This document shows, piece after piece, positions 12,597 through 25,185 of a stretch of DNA of 64,000 nucleotides. Below the pieces are notes generated by a model. The model was given only the letters and a program-made list of their open reading frames with translations, did no database searches and was not told the DNA's origin. The translations under genes and the position numbers were made by a program. Origin of the DNA: Primula veris (lineage: Eukaryota > Streptophyta > Magnoliopsida > Ericales > Primulaceae); assembly GCA_963682055.1 (NCBI GenBank), contig OY821748.1, positions 30,964,661-31,028,660 of the forward strand, given 5' to 3'. Position 1 is the first letter of the stretch; every line of letters starts with the position of its first letter.

Positions 12597-13939
12597 AATA
12601 CGATGTCTAGGAAAGATACATGTGAGTTCCTATCCTAATGAGGTCGGGTTTTAAGTGGCATTCGTGCCTTCCACCCTCACCGTCTTTCCTGGTCGTTTTT
12701 CAAGTAGAGCTACCGAAATGGGTTGACTAAATAATAATTTTCCCGAGTGTGTTTATATAGTGATGTATGTTTCACCGAATTGCTGTTTCAGTATCGACCT
12801 GTTGTTCGATCAATGAGAACCGACCGATTCACATGAGAAGCAAAACTAATGTTTTCGAACCTGTCGTTTCGAAAAAAACGTTTGTGCTTGTGCAAACCAT
12901 AAACATATAAACCAGTCGTTTTATATGATAAATAATTCAGAACTCCCAACACATGTTAGATGCCATCTATGATGAGAAAAATCGTAAAACATACTTGCGA
13001 AATGACTGTTTAAACGTTGATTTTAATCAGTCACCACATGTTAGTCACCCTGATGTGTGAAAATGTGATGCCCAAATTTTTTTTTTGGATGCCATCTTTG
13101 ATGAGTAAAACAGGAATTTGTTGTTACCCTCGAGATGAATGCTAAGACGTTGATTTTATTCCGCCGCCACATTTGAGACGTGATGACGTCTATGGTGAAC
13201 AAATGTCTGAAATTGACATATTAGAGTTATCCATCACCAAAATACTAGCTTGGAAATTGTATTCCATAAGCAGTATCATGAATTTATATTCACCATGTTC
13301 CTTTATCGCTCATCTGTTATTGGATAAGAAAATTACCCGGTGAGTAGTTTTAATCCTATTGGGTCAATGGCGAATTGTTTGCTTGATATTATTGCTCTTC
13401 GTGTATATTTTTTTTCCACGAATCGAGAACCGAGACAAGTGTTATTTGTCTCGAACTGTCGCGATCCCGATGAATTACCTAGCCAAGAGAGATTTTAGAC
13501 AATCGTCAAAAATCGAAAACCTGTGGCTCCAAGATAATAATTGAAAGGAACAATATGACCCGTTGTCACAAAGCAATAGATAATGTTCAAAGAGCCAACT
13601 CTATGCTATAAAGACAAATGTCATACACGGTTACTCCTTAAATAGTTCTAAACTATTACAAAGGTGAAAAAACCGATGCTAATGTGGTTAAAGCTAACTA
13701 AAATGAAACTCTTGAGACCCCCGGTTTTGTGGCTCAAATGAGTTTGAGACATTTCTTTATTGATTTTGATAAATCATTGAGCCATTTTTTCGCTCATCTG
13801 GATTATTTTTTACATTTGGATTATTATTTTTCCATTTGGATCATACTTTTGGATTATGGTTTGCCTGTTTACAAAATTTCTCGAAATAATTTAAAGTGTT
13901 TTGAGCAAATTCCTTTGACAAATGTGACCAAACTTTAAA

Positions 13940-16900
13940 TTATGAAATTTTAGGCAATACTTGTGGGATAGTTGATTTTTTTTGGAAATAGTGGGTAACA
14001 GTGTACCACATAATTTCACCAACTATTTGCTTAAAAGAGTACTCAGTGACAACGATTCTGGACCCGTCGTTCCAAATCAAAATATTTGGAACGACCAAAT
14101 TGATTTGTCAAATATGAGGTCTTATACTCATGTAGGTCCTGCCGTATCTTGTTGAGTTATAATATATTCGAGAAAACCAGTGTTATCTGGTAATAGCTCA
14201 TGAAAGAATTGAAATTTCTTTACATAGCCTCCATTCAATACGACCAAAAGCGTATTTTAGAGGAGTTGAAATGTCTTTCAAGTGGTTTCTAGCACAATTT
14301 TTAAAAGCATTTAAACTTACCTTATCATTTCGCCTGTCGTCGAAATGATAAATGATTTAGATGCTAAGACATGATTGTCTATCCTATCATTCGCCTGTCG
14401 TCGATTGATCAAAGCATTTTGATATTGTGGCATTGACCGGATGAGATATTCCCGGATCAAAAGACGATGCTTGATTTATAATCGCATCGCATTTGGATTC
14501 TCTTTGAGGATATATTTCGTGATTAATCCGAAATTCATGCCACTAATGCTCACCTTGAAAGACTAGTATGTGTAAAGATCACGAAAGGAACTCGTAGAAT
14601 TATTGTAAAGAATTGAAGGAGTTATTGTGGACTTATCCAACCAGAAGACGGACCATAAATATAAATGGTTATGGTTGATGCATCGACAATAAGGTCACAT
14701 GATTATTGTTGTCCACAGAAATACAGCATTTTCCAAACTTTTAGCCCTATCATTAAGTTGATGGCTCATGATCCGGATTATCCTGGAAAGTCTAGTCGAA
14801 TTGATAATTCCGAAGAGTAAAAATCAAAATTTCGATTTGAATTACTTGAGTTTGGAAATTGAAATTGAACATCATGTCGATTATGTTTAGACCCAGATGG
14901 ACTCACGAAAAATTTGATGATGCGACTACAAATGATTGCACGCATTTCTTGGTCTTGCGCACCAAGATTTATATTTCCGTGTGGAGTTATGCTATTTTGC
15001 TGTATTGGTCCGTTATGAGGCCCTTAGACACTCAGACACCATATGCGTACCAGCTGGTTACTGGTTATGAGCCAGAAGTCTCATATTAACGTGTGTTTAG
15101 AGTGATTAATTAATATTTTGATTGAGCCGCTATAGCGTTCAAAATATGGACCTCTGAAAGGGACATAAGTCGATTATGAATCTCATGCCTATCATTTGAC
15201 AGAGTAACCTTGGCAAGCGATCTCTTTCCTGTATGATATGCGAAAGTGACATCGCTAAGACTGTTCTCCCCGTCGTTAGGGAGAGATTTTCACGTTACCG
15301 TTGATAAGGAACGACGTGAAGTAATGTGGCATAACCCACTCAGTCTTAGCTTGATCCCCAAAACTGCACTTAGTGATAAGTAAGTGCATAGACTCCCTCA
15401 AGTCTAACTAAATGTCAAACGCATTTAATGACTTTATGAGATGTCACGAGATCATTTATACCTGCTGCAAAATACTTGCAAGGATAGACGTCCCTGTCGG
15501 ATGCCGTGTTCATGTCGTAACACGTTGCTTTGGCCGAACCTGCCAAGAAAAGGACGTTGCCGTCGGCCATCAGTCTGTCGTCCTTCCCAAGATATGGGGA
15601 AGTTGACCGGTTCTTAATTCATTCAGCCCCAGAGGTGGTGAACTGAAACTCGTTTGTTACACGAGATTATAAAGGATCAAGGAGATGTGTGATTTCCTCT
15701 TCATCCTAAGAATCTCAAAATATCCGTCGATCATGATATCTTAGACGATATTGAAGCGAAACGAGACTGTCATTGATTACTTGTTCATATATTTGGTGAC
15801 GACTGATAATATGAACAAATTATGACATGGAACCATGTACCGTTGCCTGAAGTCAACGTAGAATAGACTGTACTAATGGAAACTTGCCATCCAAGTAGAC
15901 TCCTTAGCGAAAGTGTGTTCGGACCTGTAGCTCCAACACCACCAATGTTAAACGAGTTCGTTTATTTGGTTATTCGTAAGGAAAAGTTATGAGAATAATG
16001 AGATTGTAGAATGCTCGCCTAGTAGCGCAAGGCTTCTCTCACACCTTGGAATTGATTACGAGATGGTTGATTTCCTCGTAATGGACGTTATAACGGTCCC
16101 CTACTTTACCAGTTTAGTAGTTTCCGAAAAATTGAGTATGCAGCCATGAATGTGGCCACAGTTTTATCTCTATGGGGATTTAGACAAAGAGATATAGATG
16201 AAGGTCCCTGTGTGACTTCATAATGCTTGAATCAAGTAGTTCCTGACCACGGAACACGATCTCAATTAAATGAGACGTTCACTATATGGATTAATATAAT
16301 CCGAGTGGATGTGGTATACCCGGCTAAGTGTGTACTTGATCAGCTTGGGATACTTGAACAAGTATTATGCCCTTGCGTGTTTTATTATGCGATCCATTTT
16401 GGAATTTGCCTTCGAGATGAAGGATCTTGGAAAGACACGGTAGTGACTCGGCCTGATGATCGAGTCCCGTAAAGATTGAATCTAAGTCCATGATTCAGAC
16501 TACACACAGAAGGTTTTATGACGTTGTAGTCATCATGACGCTAAGTCGTCAAATTCTCCCATGATCGTTCGATCACTAGACATTGATATAGACCCAGTCC
16601 GTCCCTGATATGACGATGAAGAGATATTGAACCATGATGTTCATATCTAAGTACAATAAGCGCATTATTATACTTGGTCTAATGTGTTAGGACGAACATC
16701 TCGTCTGCTGTGAATGGTATAGCTCGACACAGTATCGCGCTAACACACTGCCATCGAAATGGCATAAAAGATATTTTCCCATTACATTAAGGTAACTGTG
16801 GATGAGGGCTTGTCTTATCCCATTTTGCGTCATCGAGTGTACCTACCCCCTTCGATACTCGAATTAACGCAACCCTTTTTCGGTTATACCAATGCTGGTT

Positions 16901-17250
16901 ACTTATCAGACCCGCATAAGGGATATTCCTAACATGGTATGTCTTTACCATTAGAAATAAGGCGATATCTTGGAGGTTTTGGAATGACTCCAAATGAATC
17001 ACTCTGATCTCGTGCTCTATGAGACGACTAGAGAGTGTATATGGCTTCGAGCTAGTATTAGCCATATTTGAATTACATATGCTTTGTCTCACGATCCAGA
17101 TAAAATACTTGTCATAGAAGACAACTTGTTGTTATCGATTAAGAGAGACATGACTACATTATGCTATTTAGCATTTATCGTCGAAATAAATCTTCACATA
17201 TGAAGTTTAAGAACATCCTGTCGAATGCTCGTTTTATTCCACGTTATATT
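13940..17250 (+). pseudogene. Copia pol remnant (protease-integrase-RT-RNase H) of element A
   Basis: The sequence follows element B's pol at the nucleotide level from the protease ('gtgggatagttgat..') through the integrase-RT linker ('gcgtaccagctggttactgg' at about 15045) and RT ('gcgcaaggcttctctc' at about 16025) to RNase H. Many frameshifts and stops leave only short open pieces such as 14859-15089. No domain could be functional. The decay is far greater than the LTR difference would suggest. Confidence 0.75.
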
Positions 17251-17252
17251 TT

Positions 17253-17425
17253 CTTGCATACAGTCGTGTGCAAGTAAATGAGGCATCTAGTCGAATGCTC
17301 GTACTCTTTCTTGGAATATGAAATCCTTGCACCCAGTCGTGTGCAAGTTAGGGGGAGCATCCAGGTGAATGCTTATTGCACTAAATACTACTTAGTCGAA
17401 ATCCTCGCACCCTGTCGTGTGCAAG
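17253..17425 (+). repeat. Three hairpin-bearing repeats before the 3' LTR of element A
   Basis: The stem-loop CTTGCAC-(8 nt)-GTGCAAG appears at 17253-17274, 17326-17347 and 17404-17425 with small changes. The last two are followed by the purine-rich word AGGGGGAGCATCCAG. Element B has one copy at 24420-24441. The repetition in A looks like local tandem duplication of this unit. Confidence 0.6.
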
Positions 17426-17449
17426 TGAGGGGGAGCATCCAGTCGCATG

Positions 17450-17920
17450 CTCGTGTACTCTTTTTGTACTTAGACCAAAGTTTTTTTCCCACTACGTTTT
17501 TCTTGGTAAGGTTTTTTAGCGATACACATTTCTAAGCCCGTTTTTCTTATGATTACCGAAATCAGGGAGAGTATCCAGTTGTATACTTCTAACCATCGTG
17601 CACTCATTTGTCATTCGATTAGAGTGTTTTTCCCATAGGGTTTTCTCTAACAAGGTTTTAATGAGACACACCGTGTATGACTATTTCCCCACTACTACTG
17701 ATAATTGTGTACTCTTTTGTCCTTCGACCAAGTTTTTCCCACTGGGTTTTCTTGGCAAGGTTTTGACGAGGCACATATGTTCTATTCAGTACATTCACGC
17801 ACTTTATTTTCGGCCCACTCCATTCGGCAGCACCATTTTGTCCTATGGTCCAGTTTTTGTCCCTTATTGGGTTTTCTGGAACCAAGGTTTTATGTGTTGG
17901 CATCTGTGAATGAACATTGA
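17450..17920 (+). repeat. Tandem 3'UTR repeats of element A
   Basis: A unit containing 'actcttttgtc', 'tttttcccac', 'ggttttct' and 'caaggtttt.a.gaggcaca' recurs about four times at 90-140 bp spacing. The same unit recurs in element B at 24470-24905. It is untranslated sequence between pol and the right LTR, known from many plant copia elements. Confidence 0.65.
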
Positions 17921-17972
17921 AAATGGAGAAGCTCAAGTGAAGTAAAGTCTATTTCGCACATCCAAGGGGGAG

Positions 17973-18215
17973 GGTTGTAACTCATATTGTGTGAATGTTT
18001 ATGAGACTTTATGAATATAATTAGTGGATTAGCGGTTACGGTGTTTTGCCATAATGTAATACTTGTAACGGTTTCAAGGTATCACTATATAAAGGTTGAA
18101 CCTCCTATTTAGATATGACACAAACATATTATATGAATATAAGTTCTCTTCTCCCTCTATGCATTTTCATTTATTATCGCATCTACATTACCGTTGAGTT
18201 AATTCGCTTACAACA
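17973..18215 (+). repeat. Right LTR of copia element A
   Basis: It aligns along its length with 11250-11492. Its first two bases are GG instead of TG. It ends TTACAACA and is preceded by the purine tract. Confidence 0.85.
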
Positions 18216-18572
18216 ATCTATACATTAGTTCAGATTAAGCTTAAAAAACGAGCATGATTCTTTTAAAAAAAACGAGCATGTTGATTTTTCTAACACATGT
18301 ATATATATATGCCAAATGACGTCTTTAGTGTTTCTAGAAATATCTTCAAAAAGTTTCTACAAGGAACTTCCCACGATACTTTCTTGTTATATATTTGAAA
18401 CGAACAATCATCCAAAAAAAAATTGATAAAATATTCTTCTGAAAGCTGAAATTCTGTAGCTTCTATTATATAAGTTTGTACAAACATAAAGATAAATATG
18501 CCATAAGGAAAAGAAAATACTTTTATCATAGTTCTCCTTCGTTAGATAAAAGATTATCAAATAATTCATAAC
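18216..18572. other. Spacer between copia elements A and B
   Basis: AT-rich sequence without recognisable genes. 'aaaaaacgagcatg' is duplicated at about 18243-18280. The last five bases (ATAAC, 18568-18572) are the left target duplication of element B. Confidence 0.5.
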
Positions 18573-18777
18573 TGTTGTAAGATTATTGGACTCTTGGGCT
18601 TTTACTTTATGGGCCCAAGTGGGCTTGTAACCCTACCCCTTTATCTATATAAAGAGGGCTAGGGGTCTTTATTTTACATTCATTCAGATACTCATTCATA
18701 ATAATAAAGACCATACTGTTCTCCCCTCTCTCTACTTCTGTCTCTCTAAATACAAAGCTAATAATTGTATTACAACA
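18573..18777 (+). repeat. Left LTR of copia element B
   Basis: Starts TGTTGTAAG and ends ATTACAACA. It carries TATATAAAG at 18646-18654 and the repeated 'cattcataataataaagacc' segment downstream. CGTTATCAGCAC follows immediately as the likely primer-binding region. Confidence 0.9.
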
Positions 18778-19919
18778 CGTTATCAGCACTGCTCTCGGAG
18801 ATCGAAGTACGGATTCTAAATTCAATAAACCTTGAGGTTTATCCGGGTTTTATTAGGTTATTGCTATATCGACCTTCACCAACATACCGTGCAAAAGGTA
18901 CCGATTTTTTTATAAAAAAACTCAATTTATACCGTAACAGTAGTGTAACCATACGTTATATATTAATGTAGTCACGGCTGTAAATTGCATGTTATGTAAT
19001 TACATACCAACTTGTTACTGGTACTACGTTATATATATGTGCTACTGTGATAAGTAATATTGAATTGTTACTGGTACATATTATTGAATTCTTTACTGGT
19101 ACATGTTATTGAATTGTTTACATGCTCTCTGCTTAATATATGTATGGGTATGCACTACTATGAAAAATTGACATCACATATCATGTGCATAAGTCGCATA
19201 AATTGGCATAACTTATATGATTCTAAAAGTAGTATCACGTGTTTAATTGTGAACTATATCTACATTGCATGTGTTAATGGGTAATAAATATTGCATGTTT
19301 AATTAATATTTGGTGTAATCCTCAATAAAACATGCTTGTAAATTGACATAAATACATATATATTACTCTGTTGTCCTGAATCTGTAACATATATAAAAAC
19401 AGTAGGACCAGTTTGTAAGTTTCTGTAAATTGTGGATTGTGCTGTTAATTTATAAAAGATCAAACTGTAACTTTTCTGAAAGTATGGACTGAACATGTAA
19501 TAATGCTGTAAATAGATATATAGTTTGCTATAATTACACGCATGGTCCTGTAGTATAATACTTATACGAAAACAGTACATATGGTTGATAAGATACAATA
19601 TTTGGTAAATATACACACACATGCATATAATTTTTTTATTAAAAGGCAAACGAATAAAAATTGCATGTTAATTGAATAAATTGATATGTTTCCATGTAAA
19701 CTTAACCCCTTTGCATGTGAAAATATTTTTTTACCATATATAGAATTGATTGGTAAATTAAAAATATATTGTTTGCTTGCATGTTAAAACTAACATGTAT
19801 AGAATTATTAATATGGCGATAAACATGATTGATATCTTGTTAGCATAATCATATCTTTTTGATATTATCATATATATAAATATCATATATGTCAGTAAAT
19901 TATTGGATTAGATCTAATT

Positions 19920-20129
19920 GATAATCTTAAATTGATTTGATTTGATATGTTAGAATCTTTATGGATTGATTGATAATCATATGTTAGAATCTTCATGGAT
20001 TGATTGATAGTCTTAAATTGATTTGATTTGATATGTTAGAATCTTCATGGATTGATTGATAATCTTAAATTGATTTGATTTGATATGTTAGAATCTTTAT
20101 GGATTGATTGATAATCTTAAATTGATTTG
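19920..20129 (+). repeat. 52-bp minisatellite in the leader of element B
   Basis: About four copies of a 52-bp unit beginning GATAATCTTAAATTG and containing GATATGTTAGAATCTT; one copy is partly deleted. It is untranslated and not seen in elements A or C. Confidence 0.85.
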
Positions 20130-20307
20130 TTTATAACACCAAATCTACTGCATGATTAGATAGATTCTAAAATATATTTACTGCCTATTTATATATGTGT
20201 GGTTAATCTAAATAGATATTCTCTATGCTGTTTAATATTATTGGCATATATAAAATGCGAAAATCATATATAGTCACATTTAAGTTGGAAAAATTATGAA
20301 TCTTCCC

Positions 20308-20327
20308 CAAATAGGCTCACCTATTTG
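20308..20327 (+). other. Conserved leader hairpin, copia element B
   Basis: The same 8-bp stem and CTCA loop as in element A. It lies inside a short frame starting ATGAATCTTCCC (20297) of about 47 codons, which is also open in element C. Confidence 0.6.
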
Positions 20328-20821
20328 GATACGATGTCTAGGAAAGATAAAGGCGGAAGTCGTTCTCCTAATGAGGTCGGTTTTTAAGAGGCATTCGTGC
20401 CCACCCCCCTCACCATCTTTCCTGGTCGTGTTCAAATAGAGCTACCGAAAGGGGTTGAGTAAATAATAATTTCCCCGAATGTGTCTATATAGATATGTAT
20501 TCGCCGAATTGGTGTCTCAGGATCGACCTGTCGTTCGATCAAAGAGAACCTCTTCACTTAAAAGCAAAACTTGTTTTTCGAACCTGTCGTTTCGAAATAA
20601 AGTTTGTGCTTATATAAACCATAAACATATAAACCCGTTGTTTTATATGATGAATAATCCAGTCTTTCTTTTCTTTTCTCCTATTGTAGAAAAATGTCAA
20701 TTTTGGATTATGGTTTGTTTTATGGATAATGTTTTGAGCATTTCTCGTATAATTTAAAGTTATTTCATTGAGCAATTCCTTTTATTCGTGTGACCGACTT
20801 TAAATTATTTTACTTTTAGGC

Positions 20822-23800
20822 ATGTATTGTGGGGCAGTTGATTGTCTGGTTGATAGTGGCACTACACACACTATCTTAAAAGATAAATGGTTTTTTATCA
20901 ACTTTATGCCTAAAGTAACCTCAGTGACAACAATTTCGGGCCCGTCGACCCTTGTTGAAGGCTTTGGTAGAGCTAAATTCATGTTGTCAAATGGTACTCC
21001 TGTTGAAGTATCTGAGGCCTTATATTCTTCGAGGTCCAGTCGTACCTTGTTGAGCTTTAAGGATATCCGAAAAAATAAGTTTCATCTTGAAACTGCTCGT
21101 GAAAATGGTATTGAATACCTTCACATTACCTCCACTCAATACGACCAAAAGCGTATTCTGGAGAAGTTGAGATGTCTTTCAAGTGGTTTGTATGTTACTA
21201 TAATCCAAAACTTTGAAAGCAATCTAATCATTCGGCGGGCGCCGATTGATGAGAGCACTTTTATGCTATGGCATGACCGGCTGGGACACCCGGGTCAAAA
21301 TACGATGCTTCGTACGATGAACGCATCTCATGGGCATCCTCTTGGAGGAAAGAATTTCGTGATTAATCCGAAAAGCCTATGCCAAGCATGTTCGATTGGA
21401 AAGACTAATCTCAAACCAATTCGTGTGAAACTTACGAAATTGGTTTCCCAATTCTTTGAAAGAATTCAAGCAGATATTTGTGGACCTATCCAACCAACAT
21501 GCGGACCATTTAAATATTTCATGGTTTTGGTTGATGCATCGACAAGATGGTGACACGTAGCTTTGTTGTCCACAAGAAACGCAACATTTCCAAAACTCCT
21601 AGCCCAGATCATTAAATTGAGGGCTCATCATCCGGATTATCCGATAAAGTCTATTAGACTTGATAATGCCGCGGAGTTTACATCGAAAACTTTCGATGAC
21701 TATTGCATGACTTTGGGAATTAATCTTGAACACCCAGTTGCGTATGTTCATACCCAAAACGGCCTTGCAGAAGCTTTCATTAAGCGATTGCAAATGATTC
21801 ATAGGACTTTGGTTATGCGCACCAAACTTCCTATTTCTGCGTGGGGCTATGTCATTTTGCATGCTGCTGCGTTGGTCCGTCTGAGGCCCATGGCCACCCA
21901 ACCACTATCTGCGTACCAGTTGGTAACTGGATATGAGCCCGATGTCTCACATTTACGCGTGTTTGGGTGTTTAGTCAATGTTCCAATTGAGCCGCCTAAG
22001 CGTTCCAAATTTGGACCTCAGAAACGATGGGGCATATATGTCGGTTATGAATCCCCGTCCATAATACACTATTTAGAGCCCTTGACAGGCGATCTCTTTA
22101 CCGCTAGACATGCGGATTGTGACTTTGATGAGACATTCTTCCCGTTGTTAGGGGGAGAAATGCACATTAACATTGATAATGAATGACGTAAATTAACGTG
22201 GCATGTACCGACTATGTGTCATCTAAATCCCCCAACTGCACATAGTGATAAGGAAGTGTAGAGAATCCTAGGTCTGCAAAATGTTGCAAATCAAATGCCA
22301 GACGCATTTAATGACCTAGCGAATGTCACGAGGTCACATATACCTGCTGCAAATGTGCCTGCAAGGATAGACGTTCCAGTGAGACGCCATGTTCCGGTTG
22401 AACACGTTGCTCCGGTTGTACCCACCGAGCAAAGGACGCTGCCGTCGGCCGTTCAGTCCGCCGCCCTTCCGAAAAAAAGAGGAAGGTCGTCTGGTTCTAA
22501 GGATGTTCTGCCTCGAAAGAGGAGAAATCCTGTCGCATCTGTTTTTCCACACGAGATCATTAAGGATCACGGTGATGTATTAGAGAAGTGTGTTCCAGAT
22601 GAAACACCAGTTCCTAATCATCACGATAACCTCGAAATATCTGTCGATCATACTAGTTTAGACGATATTTTGAAGCGAAACAAGACTGTCATCGATGATG
22701 TGTTCATATACGCAGTGGCCACTGACATTATGAACAATGATGACATGGAACCTCGTACCGTTGCTGAGTGTCAGCGAAAAACGGACTGGCCTCAATGGAA
22801 ACAAGCAATCCAGGCTGAATTGGATTCATTAACGAAACGAAGGGTGTTTGGACCTGTCGCTCCAACACCGCCCAATGTTAGACCAGTTGGTCATAAATGG
22901 GTTTTCGTAAGGAAGCGTGATGAGAATAATGAGATTGTTAGATACAAAGCTCGCCTAGTGGCGCAAGGTTTCTCTCAACGCCCTGGAATTGATTACGATG
23001 AGACGTATTCTCCCGTAATGGACGTTGTAACGTTCCGCTACTTAATCAGTTTAGTAGTTTCCGAAAAACTGAATATGCAGCTCATGGATGTGGTCACAAC
23101 GTATCTCTACAGGGATCTGGACACAGAGATTTACATGAGAGTCCCTGATGGACTTAAGTTGCCTGAATCAAGTAGTTCTCGTCCACGGAACACGTTCTCG
23201 ATTAGACTGAGACGATCACTATATGGAGTGAAACAATCCGGACGGATGTGGTATAACCATCTAAGTGAATACTTGATCGGCTTGGGATATGTTAATAATG
23301 AACTATGCCCATGCGTGTTCATAAAGAAATCCACTTCAGGATATGCGATTATCGCAGTCTATGTAGATGATATGAATCTCATAGGAACCTCGAAAGAGTT
23401 GTTCGAAACTGCTGAAATCCTGAAGAAGGAATTCGAGATGAAAGATCTTGGGAAGACACGGTATTGCCTCGGCCTGCAGATCGAGCACCGTACAGATGGA
23501 ATTTTAGTCCATCAAGAAAGTTACACCCAAAAGGTGTTGAGGCGCTTTAGTCATAGTGATGCTAAGCCGTCCTCTACTCCCATGGTCATCCGCTCTCTAG
23601 ACATTAATAAGGACCCCTTCCGTCCAAAGGAGGACGATGAAGAAATATTGAGCCCCGAGTGTTCATATCTGGGTGCAATAGGCGCACTATTGTACTTGGC
23701 CCAATATACTAGACCGGACATCTCGTTTGCTGTGAATTGTCTAGCTCGACACAGCACCGCGCCAACACGCCGCCACTGGACTGACATAAAAGACATTTTC

Positions 23801-24391
23801 CGTTACCTTAGAGGTACTATGGACATGGGCTTATTCTATCCCTTTGCGTCGAGTGGATCTAGCTCTATTGATCCTCGAAATAACGCAACCCTTGTCGGTT
23901 ATGCCGATGCTGGTTTCTTATCAGACCCGCACAAGGGACGTTCCCAATCTGGTTATGTCTTTACCATTGGGGACACGGCGATATCCTGGAGGTCTCGTAA
24001 ACAGACTCTAGTGGCTACTTCGACTAACCACTCTGAGCTACTCGCACTCTATAAGGTGACTAGAGAGTGTGTCTGGCTTCGAGCAGCTATTGGCCATATT
24101 CGAAGCACCTGTGATCTAGCTTACGATCATGATGAACCAGTTGTTATTTATGAGGACAACACCATTGTGATTGATCAAGCGAAGCATGGTTACATCAAAG
24201 GTGATGCCACTAAGCATATCTCGCCAAAGTTGTTCTTTACACATGAACAACAAACGCTTCAAAAGATTGAAGTGAAGCATATTGGTTCAGAAAATAACCA
24301 CGCTGACTTGTTCACGAAGTCACTGCCAAAGCATTCTTTTCAGAAGCACGTACAGGCGATTGACCTACGTAGGCTATCTGAGCTACCTTAG
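20822..24391 (+). pseudogene. Copia pol polyprotein of element B (PR-INT-RT-RNase H), three in-frame stops
   Basis: One frame runs the whole length, interrupted only by stops at 21551-21553 (TGA, inside integrase), 22184-22186 (TGA) and 22259-22261 (TAG, in the integrase-RT linker). The protease motif DSGTTHT begins at 20852. The pre-integrase zinc motif has LWHDRLGHPG followed by CQAC. Integrase ADICGP and DNAAEF supply the acidic residues. RT has the YVDDM box at 23360-23374. RNase H ends with the copia-typical LFTKSLP near the C terminus. Apart from the stops, the catalytic residues I can see are present. The usual upstream gag part of the polyprotein is missing, and the ATG at 20822 is simply the first in frame. 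Confidence 0.9.
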
Positions 24392-24419
24392 AGCGACATT
24401 TTATGTCGGAGTCGAAATC

Positions 24420-24905
24420 CTCACACCCTGTCGTGTGCAAGTGAGGGGGAGCATCATGTTGTATGCATGTGTACTCTTTTTGTCCTTAGTACAAGGTTTT
24501 TCCCACTAGGTTTTCCTTGACAAAGTTTTTAGCGAGACACGTTCCCTGTTATACCTCACTAAGGATTGCCGAAATCAGGGAAAGTATCCTGTCGTATACT
24601 TCTTACCACTGTGTACTCTTTTGTCATTCGACCAGAGTTTTTTCCCACTGGGTTTACTCTGGCAAGGTTTTGATGAGGCACCTGTTTTGTGGTTGATCCC
24701 CTATTACTACCACTGCTGCACTCTTTTTCCTTCGATCAAAGATTTCCCCATTAGGTTTGCTCTGGCAAGGTTTTGATGAGGCACACTGTTTTGTGGTTAG
24801 TTACGTACATAGTATTTTGGCATATATCATTCGGCTACACAAATTCTCTTAGGTCTCGGTTTTGTCCCACACCGGGTTTTCCGGCCCTAAGGTCTTTATG
24901 TGTTT
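24420..24905 (+). repeat. 3'UTR hairpin and tandem repeats of element B
   Basis: A single CTCACAC-(8 nt)-GTGCAAG stem-loop at 24420-24441 is followed by AGGGGGAGCAT. Three to four units with 'ttttcccac', 'ggcaaggttttgatgaggcac' and 'tactctttt' then run to about 24905. They correspond to 17450-17920 in element A. Confidence 0.65.
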
Positions 24906-24975
24906 AGCATTGTGAATGAACTCGACTCAGATCGACTGCATGAAGACGAAGAATTCAAGACGTCCAAAGAGGGAG

Positions 24976-25180
24976 TGTTGTAAGATTATTGGACTCTAGG
25001 GCTTTTACTTTATGGGCCCAAGTGGGCTTGTAACCCTATCCCTCTATTTATATAAAGAGGGCTAGTGGTCTTTATTTTACATTCATTCAGATACTCATTC
25101 ATAATAATAAAGACCATACTGTTCTCACCTCTCTCTACTTCTGTCTCCCTAAATACAAAGCTAATAGTTGTATTACAACA
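24976..25180 (+). repeat. Right LTR of copia element B
   Basis: Same length as the left copy and preceded by the purine tract AAAGAGGGAG. About 8 of 205 positions differ from the left LTR by eye. It ends TTACAACA, followed by the target duplication ATAAC. Confidence 0.9.
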
Positions 25181-25185
25181 ATAAC

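Larger units (their letters stand above)
11250..18215 (+). mobile_element. Copia element A, complete by LTRs but degenerate inside
   Basis: This 6966-bp element has two 243-bp LTRs (11250-11492 and 17973-18215) that differ at about 10 positions by eye. Internal order matches elements B and C: a leader with a conserved hairpin (12577-12596), a gag-like region, then a pol region collinear with element B. Pol is riddled with stops and indels. The 3' untranslated part has hairpin repeats and a purine tract AAGGGGGAGGG just before the right LTR. The flanking pentamers (ATAGA left, ATCTA right) do not match, so the target duplication has decayed or an edge is off. It cannot encode its own proteins. 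Confidence 0.85.
18573..25180 (+). mobile_element. Copia element B, nearly intact pol, gag deleted (TSD ATAAC)
   Basis: This 6608-bp element has 205-bp LTRs (18573-18777, 24976-25180) differing at about 8 sites by eye, and exact 5-bp target duplications ATAAC at 18568-18572 and 25181-25185. Domain order protease, integrase, RT, RNase H defines it as Ty1/copia. Compared with element C, the sequence jumps from the leader directly to the spacer before protease (around 20665), so most of gag including the zinc knuckle is missing. The pol frame has three premature stops. It could have moved only with proteins supplied by a relative. Confidence 0.9.

Noticed and set aside
16787..17092. 101-codon minus-strand frame inside copia element A
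   Set aside because: It is the complement of decayed RNase H sequence collinear with element B.
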